Assembly: GCF_002109325.1 (NCBI RefSeq)
Contig: NZ_CP015348.1
Coordinates: 897,001-961,000, forward strand
Direction of reading: 5' to 3'
Length of the DNA: 64,000 bases
DNA from: Sporosarcina ureae
GTDB lineage: Bacteria; Bacillota; Bacilli; Bacillales_A; Planococcaceae
Part shown: one piece after another, positions 41,161-50,792 of the stretch
How positions within the stretch are numbered: the first letter of the stretch is position 1
How the letters are laid out: each line of letters begins with the position of its first letter
Made by a program: the position numbers and the translations under genes
The notes under the pieces: generated by a model
Databases searched by the model: none
The model's input: only the letters and a program-made list of their open reading frames with translations
What the model was told of the DNA's origin: nothing

Positions 41161-42285
41161 CTAGTATCCCCGAAGAACTTCTTCTGTATGTTCACCTAAA
41201 CTTGGAGCAGCGCCTTTAATTTTCCCTGGTGTTCGCGATAGCTTAATAGGCGTACCGATATGCTGGATTACTCCGAGCACGGGATCCTCTATTTCCTGAA
41301 TCATGCCACGCGCTTTCACGTGCGGATTCTCTACCACTTCACCAAATGAAAGAATGGGTGAGACACATGCAGAGATCTGTTCGAAAATCTCCATCCATTC
41401 CTCACGTGTTTTCTGCCACATAATTTCCTGAATTTCTTTTTTCATCTGTGTCTGCACATCGATCGGATCACGGACCTTTGGGACGAACTCTTCTTTTCCA
41501 ATCACCTGACAAAACTCACGCCAAAATTTCGGTTCGAGTGCGCCGACAGACAACCATTTTTGATCTTTCGTTTCATAGACTGCATAGCAAGCAAGCTTTC
41601 CACTTAAATCCAGTTCGCCTCTTTTTGACTCCTGCCTCGACGCAAGAAAGTTCGGGAAGAATGTTGGCATCCAAGATATCGCCCCATCCATCATGGAGAT
41701 ATCGACCATTTGGCCTTTTCCTGTCTTCTGTCTCTCAAACAATGCAAGCAGAATTCCCATCGCCGCTGGATATGCCCCGCCACCAATATCCGCGATTTGT
41801 GTGGCTGGAATTTGCGGCGCACCTCCTTGTTCCCCCATCATATTTAGCAATCCTGCGTAACTGAGAAAATTCACATCATGTCCCGGCATCTCCGCGTATG
41901 GACCCTCCTGCCCATAACCCGTGATCGCACAGTACACTAGACTCGGGTTAATTTCATTCAACGTTTCATAATCTAGCCCCAACCGCTTCATCACGCCAGG
42001 ACGGAATGACTCAATCACCACATCCGAATCTTTCACGAGCTGTAAGAACTTCGCTTGATCCTCTGCCGCTTTTAAATTAAGGCAAATACTCTTCTTACTA
42101 CGATTCAATGAATGAAACAGCGCACTATCTTCCCCTAGCTTCGGATATTCCGCCCGCGCATAATCACCCACGTTAGGCTCTTCCACTTTGATCACCTCTG
42201 CACCAAAATCGGCAAGAAGCATCGAACAGTATGGCCCTGGTAATAAGCGAGATAAATCCAGTACCCGAATAGCGTCTAATGGCAA
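41161..42285 (-). CDS. CaiB/BaiF-family CoA transferase (alpha-methylacyl-CoA racemase-like)
   Basis: The 374-residue protein starts at TTG after GAGGAGGG. It has the class III CoA-transferase opening LDLSRLLPGPYCSMLLADFG followed by AEVIKVEEPNVGD, and AITGYGQEGPYAEMPGHDVN with the catalytic-type Asp near residue 150. Length and context favour an alpha-methylacyl-CoA racemase over formyl-CoA transferase. In this operon it would convert 2R- to 2S-methylacyl-CoA so the dehydrogenase can act. Transferase activity remains possible. Confidence 0.88.
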   Translation of the reverse strand: MPLDAIRVLDLSRLLPGPYCSMLLADFGAEVIKVEEPNVGDYARAEYPKLGEDSALFHSLNRSKKSICLNLKAAEDQAKFLQLVKDSDVVIESFRPGVMKRLGLDYETLNEINPSLVYCAITGYGQEGPYAEMPGHDVNFLSYAGLLNMMGEQGGAPQIPATQIADIGGGAYPAAMGILLALFERQKTGKGQMVDISMMDGAISWMPTFFPNFLASRQESKRGELDLSGKLACYAVYETKDQKWLSVGALEPKFWREFCQVIGKEEFVPKVRDPIDVQTQMKKEIQEIMWQKTREEWMEIFEQISACVSPILSFGEVVENPHVKARGMIQEIEDPVLGVIQHIGTPIKLSRTPGKIKGAAPSLGEHTEEVLRGY

Positions 42286-42327
42286 TGAAATCCCTCCTCT
42301 CTACGTCTTGACTAGCGTGATCAGCAG

Positions 42328-43479
42328 TTACTCCAACCTTTCCAAAATGGTCGCATTGGCCATGCCGTGACCTTCACACATTGTCTGCAAACCATAGCGG
42401 CCACCTGTTCGTTCGAGTTCACTCATCATCGTGATCATCAAACGTCCGCCGCTTGCACCGAGTGGATGACCTAGAGCGATAGCCCCGCCGTTAGGATTTA
42501 ACTTCTTTGGATCTGCACCTGTTTCTTTCAACCATGCGATCGTCACAACAGAAAACGCCTCGTTTACTTCAAACACATCGATATCCTCCATAGTCAGTCC
42601 CGACTTTTCCAATGCTTTTTGCGTAGCAGGTATTGGCCCTGTTAGCATAAGTGTTGGATCGGAACCTACGACTACACGCGTGAGTACTTTAAACTTCGGC
42701 TTCAATCCAAGTTCTTCTGCTTTTTCACGTGACATCAACAAAATCGCATTGGCACCGTCGCTGATTTGGCTCGAGTTTCCTGCCGTCACATCGCCATTTT
42801 CTCTAAAAGGAGTTTTCAACTTGCTGAGCTTTTCCATCGTCGTATCTTCCCTCGGTCCTTCATCATCCTTCACGGTTATGTTTGTACCGTCAGGAAGTGT
42901 GACCTCGATTGGCATGATTTCGCTATCAAACCTACCTTCTTTTCGAGCAGCGATAGCTTTCTCATTGCTTTCGAGTGAGTAACGATCCATTTCTTCTCTT
43001 GTGATCTCCCACTGTTCAGCAATTCTTTCGGCTGACTCACCTTGGTGAACCATTTCATATTTCGATGTAAGTTCTTCACTGAATGCAACGCCTAGTCGAG
43101 TACTGCCCATCGGTACTCGAGACATACTCTCGACGCCTCCTGCCACGACGACATCCATATCTCCACTAATAATCGCTTGCGCCGCGAAATGAACAGCCTG
43201 TTGACTTGATCCACATTGTCTATCCACTGTAGTCCCCGGTACTTCAACTGGATATCCTGCCTGCAAAGCAGCGACACGCGCGATATCAAAGGATTGTTCC
43301 CCTACTTGCGATACACAGCCGAAGATTACGTCCTCTACTAGTCCGGCATCGATTCCAGCTCGTTTGATTACTTCTGCCAGCGGCTTAGCTGCCAAATCCT
43401 CAGCCCGCACGGTACTCAATACACCATTTCTTTTTCCTACTGGCGTTCTTACCCACTCCACAATTACTGCTTCTCTCAT
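42328..43479 (-). CDS. Acetyl-CoA C-acyltransferase (thiolase)
   Basis: The 383-residue protein has the nucleophile Cys in VDRQCGSSQQAVHFAAQ near residue 90, the NEAF motif (FEVNEAFSVV), and NPNGGAIALGHPLGASG with the catalytic His. The usual C-terminal CxGGGxG is written CEGHGMAN, a variant seen in some degradative thiolases. It cleaves 3-oxoacyl-CoA with CoA. GAAGGAAGAGGG precedes the ATG. It is third in the operon. Confidence 0.92.
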   Translation of the reverse strand: MREAVIVEWVRTPVGKRNGVLSTVRAEDLAAKPLAEVIKRAGIDAGLVEDVIFGCVSQVGEQSFDIARVAALQAGYPVEVPGTTVDRQCGSSQQAVHFAAQAIISGDMDVVVAGGVESMSRVPMGSTRLGVAFSEELTSKYEMVHQGESAERIAEQWEITREEMDRYSLESNEKAIAARKEGRFDSEIMPIEVTLPDGTNITVKDDEGPREDTTMEKLSKLKTPFRENGDVTAGNSSQISDGANAILLMSREKAEELGLKPKFKVLTRVVVGSDPTLMLTGPIPATQKALEKSGLTMEDIDVFEVNEAFSVVTIAWLKETGADPKKLNPNGGAIALGHPLGASGGRLMITMMSELERTGGRYGLQTMCEGHGMANATILERLE

Positions 43480-43560
43480 GTCGATCCCTCTTCCTTCAAT
43501 ATATTTGTAAGCCCTTACATTTTATTAGATACAAGCAGGTCAGTCTTTACGCATAACGCC

Positions 43561-44331
43561 TTACTTAGGCTGCATGCGGACTGCGCCATCGAGGCGAATT
43601 GTTTCCCCATTTAGCATCGTATTTTCGAAAATACCTTTTACTAGTTGTGCATATTCTTCAGGGTAGCCTAGTCGCGAAGGGAAAGGGACCATCGCCCCAA
43701 GAGATTCTTTTGCCTTCTCTGGCAATGAAGCAAACATCGGTGTTTCAAACAAACCCGGTGCGATGGTCATCACGCGGATTCCTTCAGATGCTAAGTCTCT
43801 CGCCAGCGGCAATGTCATACTGACGATCCCGCCTTTCGATGCCGCATACGCTACTTGGCCAATCTGTCCGTCAAATGCCGCCACAGATGCTGTATTTACA
43901 ATAACTCCTTTTTCTCCATTATCATTCGGTTCATTCTTCGCCATATGTTCGGTAGCGAGTCGGATCGTATTAAATGTTCCGATTAAATTTATCTGAATGA
44001 CTTTACTAAAGTTCTCTAAGTTATGTGCGCCTTTTCTGCCGCTGTACGTTTTCTCCGCGACACCAATTCCCGCGCAATTGACAACTGCATTAATCGTGCC
44101 AAAAGTACTGACGGCATGATCTAACGCAGCTTGAACACTTTCTGCGCTAGTGACATCCGTCTTTACGAATGTCGCATGATCGCCAAGCTCCTTCACCAAC
44201 TTATTCCCTCGATCTTCCTGCAAATCAAAAATCGTAACGTTTCCGCCAGACGCGACGATCTCTCTTGCTGTCGCTTCGCCTAACCCTGATGCGCCTCCTG
44301 TAATAACTGCTGATACGTGATCCATATTCAT
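43561..44331 (-). CDS. 3-hydroxyacyl-CoA dehydrogenase, SDR type (HSD17B10-like)
   Basis: The 256-residue short-chain dehydrogenase has the cofactor motif [23 protein letters not shown] near residue 88, the catalytic Tyr-Lys in YAASKGG near 163, and the preceding VNTASVAAF Ser region. The pattern through GLFETPMF and [12 protein letters not shown] is that of type II 3-hydroxyacyl-CoA dehydrogenase, whose mammalian form oxidises 2-methyl-3-hydroxybutyryl-CoA. It fits a branched-acyl degradation operon beside a racemase-like gene. AAGGGAGAG precedes the ATG. Confidence 0.9.
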   Translation of the reverse strand: MNMDHVSAVITGGASGLGEATAREIVASGGNVTIFDLQEDRGNKLVKELGDHATFVKTDVTSAESVQAALDHAVSTFGTINAVVNCAGIGVAEKTYSGRKGAHNLENFSKVIQINLIGTFNTIRLATEHMAKNEPNDNGEKGVIVNTASVAAFDGQIGQVAYAASKGGIVSMTLPLARDLASEGIRVMTIAPGLFETPMFASLPEKAKESLGAMVPFPSRLGYPEEYAQLVKGIFENTMLNGETIRLDGAVRMQPK

Positions 44332-44371
44332 AATATATTCTCTCCCTTTCTCGTCTTTAGGATTTACGATA

Positions 44372-44956
44372 TTAGACTAAGATCTTCAGTAAATAATCGG
44401 CAATCGAATTGGCTAACTCTTGTATACTTTTACTACCTTTTGGAGAATACCAAATCACCACATTATTCATGGCACCTAGGATAATATTATTCACAATATT
44501 ACTATCTACATTTGCAAAACTACCATCCTCAATCCCTTGTTTAATCAGTCCGTCCATGCAATCACTGTATTCATTTCGTAGACGTATGATTTCCTCTAAA
44601 TGCTCTCCTACGAAAACTTGATCCGGCTTAGCACCTATAAAGAAGTCCGTTCTTTCTGTAATGACATATTCCATATGGACAATCATAGCCTTCCGAAGCT
44701 TCGCTATAGAAGGAAGTTCTTCCGCCAACACTTCGTTAAGTTGCTCGATACTTTGTTCTAGAAGTATTTTGTGACTGTCATACACTAGTGCTTCTTTATC
44801 TTTAAAATAATAGTAAACGGAACCCTTCGTCATGAGTAACTTCGCTGCAATGTCTTCCATCGTAGTAGCATGATATCCTTTTTCCGCAATCACACTCATA
44901 GCGGATTGCCGAATCTCTTCTTTTTTCTTTTCTACTTTCTTCTCTCGTAATGACAT
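44372..44956 (-). CDS. TetR-family regulator of the acyl-CoA operon
   Basis: From the ATG at 44956 (AAGGAAGTGAG upstream) the protein has 194 residues. The N-terminal helix-turn-helix is typical: [20 protein letters not shown] then [19 protein letters not shown]. The C-terminal domain, about 150 residues, would bind the effector. It is the first gene of the operon, 41 bases from the SDR gene. By analogy with FadR-type TetR repressors of Bacillus the effector may be an acyl-CoA; this is inference. Confidence 0.9.
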   Translation of the reverse strand: MSLREKKVEKKKEEIRQSAMSVIAEKGYHATTMEDIAAKLLMTKGSVYYYFKDKEALVYDSHKILLEQSIEQLNEVLAEELPSIAKLRKAMIVHMEYVITERTDFFIGAKPDQVFVGEHLEEIIRLRNEYSDCMDGLIKQGIEDGSFANVDSNIVNNIILGAMNNVVIWYSPKGSKSIQELANSIADYLLKILV

Positions 44957-45015
44957 GAATTTCTCACTTCCTTCACATTGCCACATCTCGTTGTGTTTAC
45001 ATTCTAAGTTTTCAG

Positions 45016-45037
45016 AATTTGAATGTCAAGTCAAATT
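45016..45037 (-). promoter_or_regulatory. Candidate TetR operator upstream of the acyl-CoA operon
   Basis: A perfect 7-bp inverted repeat (AATTTGA / TCAAATT, 8-bp spacer) lies 60 bases before the TetR gene, a usual place for autoregulation. It is not the FadR consensus. Confidence 0.35.
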
Positions 45038-45250
45038 TTAACGTTTGAGTATTCATATTGATAATTATGTATGGGAAGGTACTAGGTCCTGAAAGAGATG
45101 TTGCTCCTCTGGGATTCTATATTTCTCTACTATGTAATACAATTGAAGTGGTACCATCCTATTGTCAGAGTAGTCTCTAAACATAGTATTTTATTGTGAT
45201 ACTTGTGATACGATGAATATAGAAAAACAGTAAATTAGAGGGGGTTCTTG

Positions 45251-45814
45251 ATGCAGGGATATATTGCTGTTACAACCATTTCACTATTAATCATACTCGT
45301 AATTATTCGGTCGATTCAATTAAAGAAATTCGGCATTAACGTATTTAAATTTGGTCACATGGACAAAAAAGATTTCATCATACCGCCCTTTGCGTTGCTG
45401 TTGTTATATTTAATCACTTCAAACGCTTTTAATTTACCAAGGTTGGGAACAGAGCTATTTACTAACGGCATTGTGGGGTGGATTGGTGTCGCCCTTTGCT
45501 CCGCTGGACTTTTGCTATTCCTTTATAGCTTAATTTCATTCGGGAAAAGCTTTAGGGTAGGCATTGATGAAGAGAGCCCAGGTACACTGATTACTACTGG
45601 CGCTTTTTCCATTAGTCGAAACCCGATTTATACTGCTTTTGGAATGGTCTTATGTGGTGAATTTCTCATTTACCCCAATTGGATCCTATTAATATATTTG
45701 ATTTCAGCTTTTTGGTTATTTAATCGACAAGTACGACTCGAAGAACAGTCTTTAGTAAAAATTTATGGAGAAGAGTACGTACAGTACTGCCAAAACGTTC
45801 GTCGATACATATAA
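45251..45814 (+). CDS. Isoprenylcysteine carboxyl methyltransferase-family membrane protein
   Basis: From the ATG at 45251 (AGAGGGGG upstream; TTG at 45248 possible) the protein has 187 residues, with about five membrane segments. The ICMT/PEMT motifs lie in the second half: SISRNPIYTAFGMVLCGEFL, and near the end RLEEQSLVKIYGEEYVQY. Members methylate lipids or small molecules with S-adenosylmethionine at the membrane. Two very small membrane proteins follow. Substrate unknown. Confidence 0.85.
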   Translation: MQGYIAVTTISLLIILVIIRSIQLKKFGINVFKFGHMDKKDFIIPPFALLLLYLITSNAFNLPRLGTELFTNGIVGWIGVALCSAGLLLFLYSLISFGKSFRVGIDEESPGTLITTGAFSISRNPIYTAFGMVLCGEFLIYPNWILLIYLISAFWLFNRQVRLEEQSLVKIYGEEYVQYCQNVRRYI

Positions 45815-45845
45815 CTAGGACCTACTCTCGAAAAGGAGCTACAAA

Positions 45846-46007
45846 ATGAAAAAATATCAAAAACGTACTATATATATTTCAATTGCCGCACTAGCTTTCT
45901 TCTTAGTATTATCTTTACTAACAAAGAATTGGGGTTTCTTTTTATGGAGTTTGCTACCTATCTTTATAGTGTTGATGACTACATTTTCCACAAAGTTCGA
46001 TAAATGA
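45846..46007 (+). CDS. Small two-helix membrane protein
   Basis: A 53-residue protein with AAAAGGAGC before the ATG. After a basic start (MKKYQKR) it has two hydrophobic helices split by TKNWG. It lies 31 bases after the ICMT-like gene, so it may be co-transcribed with it. No family recognised. Confidence 0.55.
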   Translation: MKKYQKRTIYISIAALAFFLVLSLLTKNWGFFLWSLLPIFIVLMTTFSTKFDK

Positions 46008-46060
46008 AATAACGCTGAATAAAAGATTGCCATTACTGGCCAGAATGGGAGTTGATTCAA

Positions 46061-46225
46061 ATGAAAAATATCAAACTGATTTTTAAAGCAGTTGCATTGG
46101 CAATGGGTGTTAGTACACTTGTTTTAAGTATTTTAGGGGATGTATCTGTAGATACCGCCATCACACTACTGTCCATTGGTGTTGCTTGTCTAGCAATTGT
46201 CCAACTACAAGACAAAGAAAAGTAA
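46061..46225 (+). CDS. Small membrane protein
   Basis: A 54-residue protein with GGGAG before the ATG; hydrophobic segments at about residues 8-25 and 32-48 and a charged end (QLQDKEK). It follows the previous small gene by 53 bases. Function unknown. Confidence 0.5.
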   Translation: MKNIKLIFKAVALAMGVSTLVLSILGDVSVDTAITLLSIGVACLAIVQLQDKEK

Positions 46226-46302
46226 CTATCACTATAAGCACCAGGTCCCGACATTATTCTGAATCGGCCTTCCGTTGTGTAGCGTTCGGATACCTCGATC
46301 AT

Positions 46303-46353
46303 TGAAAAAAGCACCAGCCCTCAAACAATATTCATTGTTTAAGAATCTGGCGC
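46303..46353 (-). terminator. Terminator of the DASS transporter gene
   Basis: The stem gcaccag / ctggcgc contains a nested aaacaat / attgttt stem; on the minus strand it is followed by TTTTTT. One pair is G.U only in minus-strand RNA, which agrees with that direction. Confidence 0.75.
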
Positions 46354-46396
46354 TCACTAAAGAGTCTAACTATTGACGAAAGTCATTCATTTTCTG

Positions 46397-48064
46397 TTAT
46401 TTAAAATTCGCATAAAACTCTTCTGGTACCACTTGCAAATCAATTCCCCAAAGAAGTGGTAGTAAGAAGTAGGCAGCTAATACAATGAGAATTAGCACAA
46501 ACACATTAATGATAAATCCAACGCGTACCATTTCACTTAAGCGGAGTTTCTCCGTAGCGAAAATGATAGCATTTGGTGGTGTACCTACTGGCAACATAAA
46601 TGCACAGTTTGCAGCCATGGCAGCGGGTACCATCAATGCATACGGGTGGATATTCATTGTTAGAGCTAGAGCAGCCAATATAGGCAGAATCATTGTAGCG
46701 GTCGCTGTATTGGAAGTGAACTCCGTTAAAGCTAAAACAAGGAATGAGGAAGCCGCAATGATCACAATCATATGAAGTCCTTCCAAAGCCGTCAATTGCG
46801 ATCCAATCCATTCAGAAAGCCCCGTTTCACGGAAACCTGCTGCGATCGCTAGTCCTCCACCGAACAACAACAAGATGCCCCATGGAATTTCTTTGGAATC
46901 TTCCCATCCTAGAATACGTTTGCCGAATTTCTTGGAAGTTGGAATAGTAAACAACAATGCTGCAGCTATTACCGCAATCATGCCGTCTTTTAATGACGGA
47001 AGAATATTAATCCAAAGGAATTCTCGTGTAATCCACATAAACGCCGCAAATGCGAAAACAGCTCCCACTGCTTTCTCTTCGAATGTCATCTTCCCTAATG
47101 CTTTCCGTTCTTCTTGGATCACTTCTTTTCCACCCGGAAGACCTTTAATATTCATCTTAAAAGCAAATCGTCCCAGATAGATCCATGTCGAAAACAAGAG
47201 AACTATAACAATAGGTACCGCGATCAGCATCCAACCTGCGAAGGATATCTCGACACCGAATAATTCTTTTACTTGTGCCGCCAGAATAATATTGGGTGGT
47301 GTACCTATTAACGTACCTAGTCCACCAATCGTTCCTGCGTAACCAATACCGAATATAAGTGTCTTTTCAAACTTCGGCAGTTCTTTTTCTTCCGGTGTGC
47401 CCTTTAAAGCGGCTGCCACCTGAGCGGTAATCGCCAAGCCCATCGGAATCATCATCATAACTGCTGCGGTATTAGAAACCCACATCGATAAAAATGCGGT
47501 CGCAGTCATGAAACCAAGCAAAATCCGCTGCGTTCCTGTACCGATGAACGCGATAATACCAAGTGCAAGTCGTTTATGTAAGTTCCATTTTTCCATCGCT
47601 GTGGCAATAAAGAATCCACCTAAAAACAAGAAAATAATATCATTACCGTACGAAGAGGTTACTGCATCCGCTTCCATAGCGCCCGTTAACGGTAATAAAA
47701 CGATAGGAAGCAACGAAGTGACGGGAATCGGAATCGCTTCAGTAATCCACCAAGTCGCCACCCACAGAGTCACCGCAAGCACCGATTTCGCTGCCGGATT
47801 CATCCCTTCAGGAGATAAAAAGAACATCATAATAATAAATAAAAGCGGACCTAGAATTAGACCGACGCGTTGGACGGTAGAATAGGACGTACTTTTATCC
47901 GAATTCTGATCAGGAGGTTGGGGCGAAGCCTGTTGCCCACCTACTTGTACGTGATCTTGTGCGGTCGTTAGTTTTTTCTTATGTGAAAAGAAATTCAATA
48001 AATCTTTCGCCTGATTATGTGAACGCCATAATCTTTGCCAAGTAGTTGATGCCATTTCCTTCAT
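46397..48064 (-). CDS. DASS-family (SLC13) sodium:dicarboxylate symporter
   Basis: The 555-residue protein has an unusual 65-residue hydrophilic N-terminus, then about 12 membrane segments. Family signatures are visible: the SNT motif MWVSNTAAVMMMIPM near residue 195, TLIGTPPNIILAA near 258, a second TSNTATATMILPI near 450 and PVGTPPNAIIFAT near 500. Such carriers import succinate, malate or related acids with Na+. GGAGGG precedes the ATG. A CitA/DcuS-type two-component pair lies just upstream on the same strand and probably controls it. Confidence 0.92.
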   Translation of the reverse strand: MKEMASTTWQRLWRSHNQAKDLLNFFSHKKKLTTAQDHVQVGGQQASPQPPDQNSDKSTSYSTVQRVGLILGPLLFIIMMFFLSPEGMNPAAKSVLAVTLWVATWWITEAIPIPVTSLLPIVLLPLTGAMEADAVTSSYGNDIIFLFLGGFFIATAMEKWNLHKRLALGIIAFIGTGTQRILLGFMTATAFLSMWVSNTAAVMMMIPMGLAITAQVAAALKGTPEEKELPKFEKTLIFGIGYAGTIGGLGTLIGTPPNIILAAQVKELFGVEISFAGWMLIAVPIVIVLLFSTWIYLGRFAFKMNIKGLPGGKEVIQEERKALGKMTFEEKAVGAVFAFAAFMWITREFLWINILPSLKDGMIAVIAAALLFTIPTSKKFGKRILGWEDSKEIPWGILLLFGGGLAIAAGFRETGLSEWIGSQLTALEGLHMIVIIAASSFLVLALTEFTSNTATATMILPILAALALTMNIHPYALMVPAAMAANCAFMLPVGTPPNAIIFATEKLRLSEMVRVGFIINVFVLILIVLAAYFLLPLLWGIDLQVVPEEFYANFK

Positions 48065-48159
48065 TGTTATCCCTCCGAAAACGCTTTCTTCATAGAAAAC
48101 TATAAGTGAGATAATTCAGGAAATATACGTTGCGTAACTAAGTAAATACTTTTGTAACT

Positions 48160-48204
48160 AAAAAAAGCAACACGAGCAACAGCGAACTTCTCGCTACATT
48201 GCTC
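48160..48204 (-). terminator. Terminator of the two-component operon
   Basis: Nested stems gagcaa / ttgctc and agcga / tcgct are followed by a 7-T run on the minus strand, 26 bases after the regulator stop. Confidence 0.75.
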
Positions 48205-48230
48205 GGATGCTTAGTCATGAAACAGAAATA

Positions 48231-48950
48231 TTATTCACGTAGGAGTGATTGAAGGATATACACTTTTTCAAGTCGCAGTCGGTAGTTCGTTAGCGGACGA
48301 CCTGTTTCCTGATACACTACATCGGTATCGATTAGTTTATGTGCCACTAGATAATGTAAATACTTTCGTGTCGATACGCTCGAAACCCCAATATCGTCTG
48401 CGAGCTCCGCTGTAGAAAATGTACTTCCTTGCCATGCGATAATTTTCTTGGCGATACGAGTGAATGTCGTTTTCGTCAGACCTTTCGGCAATTCAAATAG
48501 GTCACTGTTTATTCGATCTGAAGCATGAAGCAAATTATCAATTTCATCCTGGCTAATTTCGTCATGCTGATTCATCAAATAAAATTGCTTTTTAAACTGC
48601 AGCAAGGCATTCTGAAACCGTTCAAAAGTAAATGGCTTGATCAAGTAGTCAACGGCTCCATAGCGAAGCGCCTGTTGTACAGAGTCTTTATCATTAGCTG
48701 CTGTGATCAAAATCACATCTACCGAGTCGCCTTCTTTCCGAAGTTCCGTTAATAAATCGAGTCCAGTCGGTCCTTTCATATAGACATCCAGTAAAATGAG
48801 ATCCACTGGCGAAGACTCCAAGAACGTCCGACCTTCGGCTACATTTTTCGCAAAGCCTGCTATTGTAAAGCCTGGAATGCTTTCTAAATAAATCCCATTA
48901 AATTTCGCTACCATAGGATCATCTTCAATTATTAACACTCGAATCATCAT
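48231..48950 (-). CDS. CitB/DcuR-family response regulator
   Basis: The 239-residue protein has a receiver domain with IIEDDPMVAKFN at the start, the phospho-acceptor Asp near residue 57 in LILLDVYMKGPTG, and KPFTFERFQ. A C-terminal helix-turn-helix is at about 180-225 (TAELADDIGVSSVSTRKYLHYL). It overlaps the kinase gene by four bases (ATGA). The family activates transport genes for citrate or C4-dicarboxylates, consistent with the DASS gene downstream. Confidence 0.92.
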   Translation of the reverse strand: MMIRVLIIEDDPMVAKFNGIYLESIPGFTIAGFAKNVAEGRTFLESSPVDLILLDVYMKGPTGLDLLTELRKEGDSVDVILITAANDKDSVQQALRYGAVDYLIKPFTFERFQNALLQFKKQFYLMNQHDEISQDEIDNLLHASDRINSDLFELPKGLTKTTFTRIAKKIIAWQGSTFSTAELADDIGVSSVSTRKYLHYLVAHKLIDTDVVYQETGRPLTNYRLRLEKVYILQSLLRE

Positions 48951-50545
48951 TCTTCACCTGTATATGGCACACGAACCGTAAATTCTGTCCCATTCCCTTT
49001 CGTAGAAGATACCGTCCACTCGCCGTTTAATTCATCCAATGCGATTTTAGCTAAATACAATCCATATCCATGCCCTTCTCCTTTGGACGAGATTCCCTGT
49101 TCAAATACTTCTTCTATATTTTCTAAAAGGATCCCCGGCCCATTATCTCGTACGCTGAATTGTAATTGTGACGCTACGTAATCCAGAGTCAATTGAACCT
49201 CACCGTCGACTTGTTCACTTACCACGTCGCAAGCGTTGTCGAGTAAATTCCCTACTATAGTAATGATCTTGTCCATATGCTCCATCTTTTGTAACGGAGG
49301 CAGCGGATGATTTCCATCTAACTTGATAAGTATGCCTGACTCGCGTGATTCACTTAATTTGCTCATTAAATAGCCCGCGATGACAGGATCTTTAACAAGT
49401 CTAGATACGACACCTGTTTCCTTTTGGTACGTATCTGAAATATAAGACGTATACTCTTTTAACTCATCATAGGATTTCGTATGAACCATTGCCATGATGA
49501 CATGTAGTTTATTCATGAATTCATGTGTTTGATGTCTTAATGTTTCCGCATATATTCTAGCGCCAGTTAGTTGTTCCACTAGGGAAGTGAGTTCGGATTT
49601 ATCACGGAATATAGCAAGTGCACCGACTAACTGATCATTGGAAATGACAGGTACTTGCGTCACTACGACATCTAGCCCATTTAATTTCAGCTCTTGATCA
49701 TACTGGGGCTTTTTATCTTCGAGCATCTGCTGCAGAGGAAGTGACGGAACAAACGATTGAATCGACTTTCCAAGAGGATTGCCTTCTACACCCGCCGAAC
49801 GGAAAAGTGTAATAGCCGCTTGATTCACTAACACAATTTCTGCTTGATCATTAATCGCAATAATCCCGTCACGAACCGCTTCTAGCATCGCTTCTCGTTC
49901 GCGAAGTTGCTGGGCGATTTCCCCCGGTTCCAGTCCAAATAACGTACGCTTCACTTTTCTTGCCAATAAAATAGCGCCCACTAAACCGATCAGTAAACCA
50001 AATCCAATTCCAATAAAACTAGAATTGACGCTTTCTAAAACAGCGGAACGGACGTTATCCATCATAATACCGACCGCAACCACACCGATAATCTGACCTT
50101 CCGCCCAAATGGGAACGAACGCCCTCATCGATTTCCCAAGCGTCCCTGTCGCCATCGACGTATACTGCTGCCCGTCAAAAGCCAAGTCTTCGTCACCGCC
50201 AACAAAATATTGACCAATACGTTCAGCTACTGGATGGGATTGTCGGATACGTTCAGTATTCATGACGACAATATATTCCACTTGTGTTTCGTCTTGAACC
50301 GATTGTGTAAACGCCTGAATTTCCTCAATCGGCCCTTTTCCTGTTAAACCATCAATGACCGACTGTGTATGGCTTATCGTGATGGCGATATTCATCGCTT
50401 TTTCCGATTGTGAATCCCTCGCCCGATCCGCTGCACTGCCTCCAATTAAAAAACCAGTGACAGAAAGAGAAACGAAGACCACTAGACCGACCAAAGCAGT
50501 CAACCAGACTTGCATACTAATCGGTCTCTTATTATGTTTTTTCAT
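48947..50545 (-). CDS. CitA/DcuS-family sensor histidine kinase
   Basis: The 532-residue protein has two membrane helices (about 13-33 and 172-192) enclosing a PDC/Cache sensor domain, a PAS domain (about 210-320, with MLEAVRDGIIAINDQAEIVLV), the phospho-acceptor His in LRHQTHEFMNKLHVIMAM, and an ATPase domain with NLLDNACD, DNGPGI and GHGYGLYLAK. It should sense an extracellular dicarboxylate or citrate and phosphorylate the coupled response regulator. Confidence 0.93.
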   Translation of the reverse strand: MKKHNKRPISMQVWLTALVGLVVFVSLSVTGFLIGGSAADRARDSQSEKAMNIAITISHTQSVIDGLTGKGPIEEIQAFTQSVQDETQVEYIVVMNTERIRQSHPVAERIGQYFVGGDEDLAFDGQQYTSMATGTLGKSMRAFVPIWAEGQIIGVVAVGIMMDNVRSAVLESVNSSFIGIGFGLLIGLVGAILLARKVKRTLFGLEPGEIAQQLREREAMLEAVRDGIIAINDQAEIVLVNQAAITLFRSAGVEGNPLGKSIQSFVPSLPLQQMLEDKKPQYDQELKLNGLDVVVTQVPVISNDQLVGALAIFRDKSELTSLVEQLTGARIYAETLRHQTHEFMNKLHVIMAMVHTKSYDELKEYTSYISDTYQKETGVVSRLVKDPVIAGYLMSKLSESRESGILIKLDGNHPLPPLQKMEHMDKIITIVGNLLDNACDVVSEQVDGEVQLTLDYVASQLQFSVRDNGPGILLENIEEVFEQGISSKGEGHGYGLYLAKIALDELNGEWTVSSTKGNGTEFTVRVPYTGEE

Positions 50546-50792
50546 TTTTTCACCCGAGTGTTTGTATAGTAGTTTCTTCTATACTAAGCATATACCAAAA
50601 TGAGAGGCGTGGGTAGCGCATTTCCTATCGGAGATTCCTAATATAATAGTCTTTCCAAGACCAAACCATTCCTCTGAATTCAACTATCTAAGCCTCTATG
50701 TTATGATAGCAGGATCAATTAGAACTTGTCGGTGGAAGGGAAAAATTCTCCAAACCGCAAATTACATACAGTAAAAGAGGAGGAATCATGAC

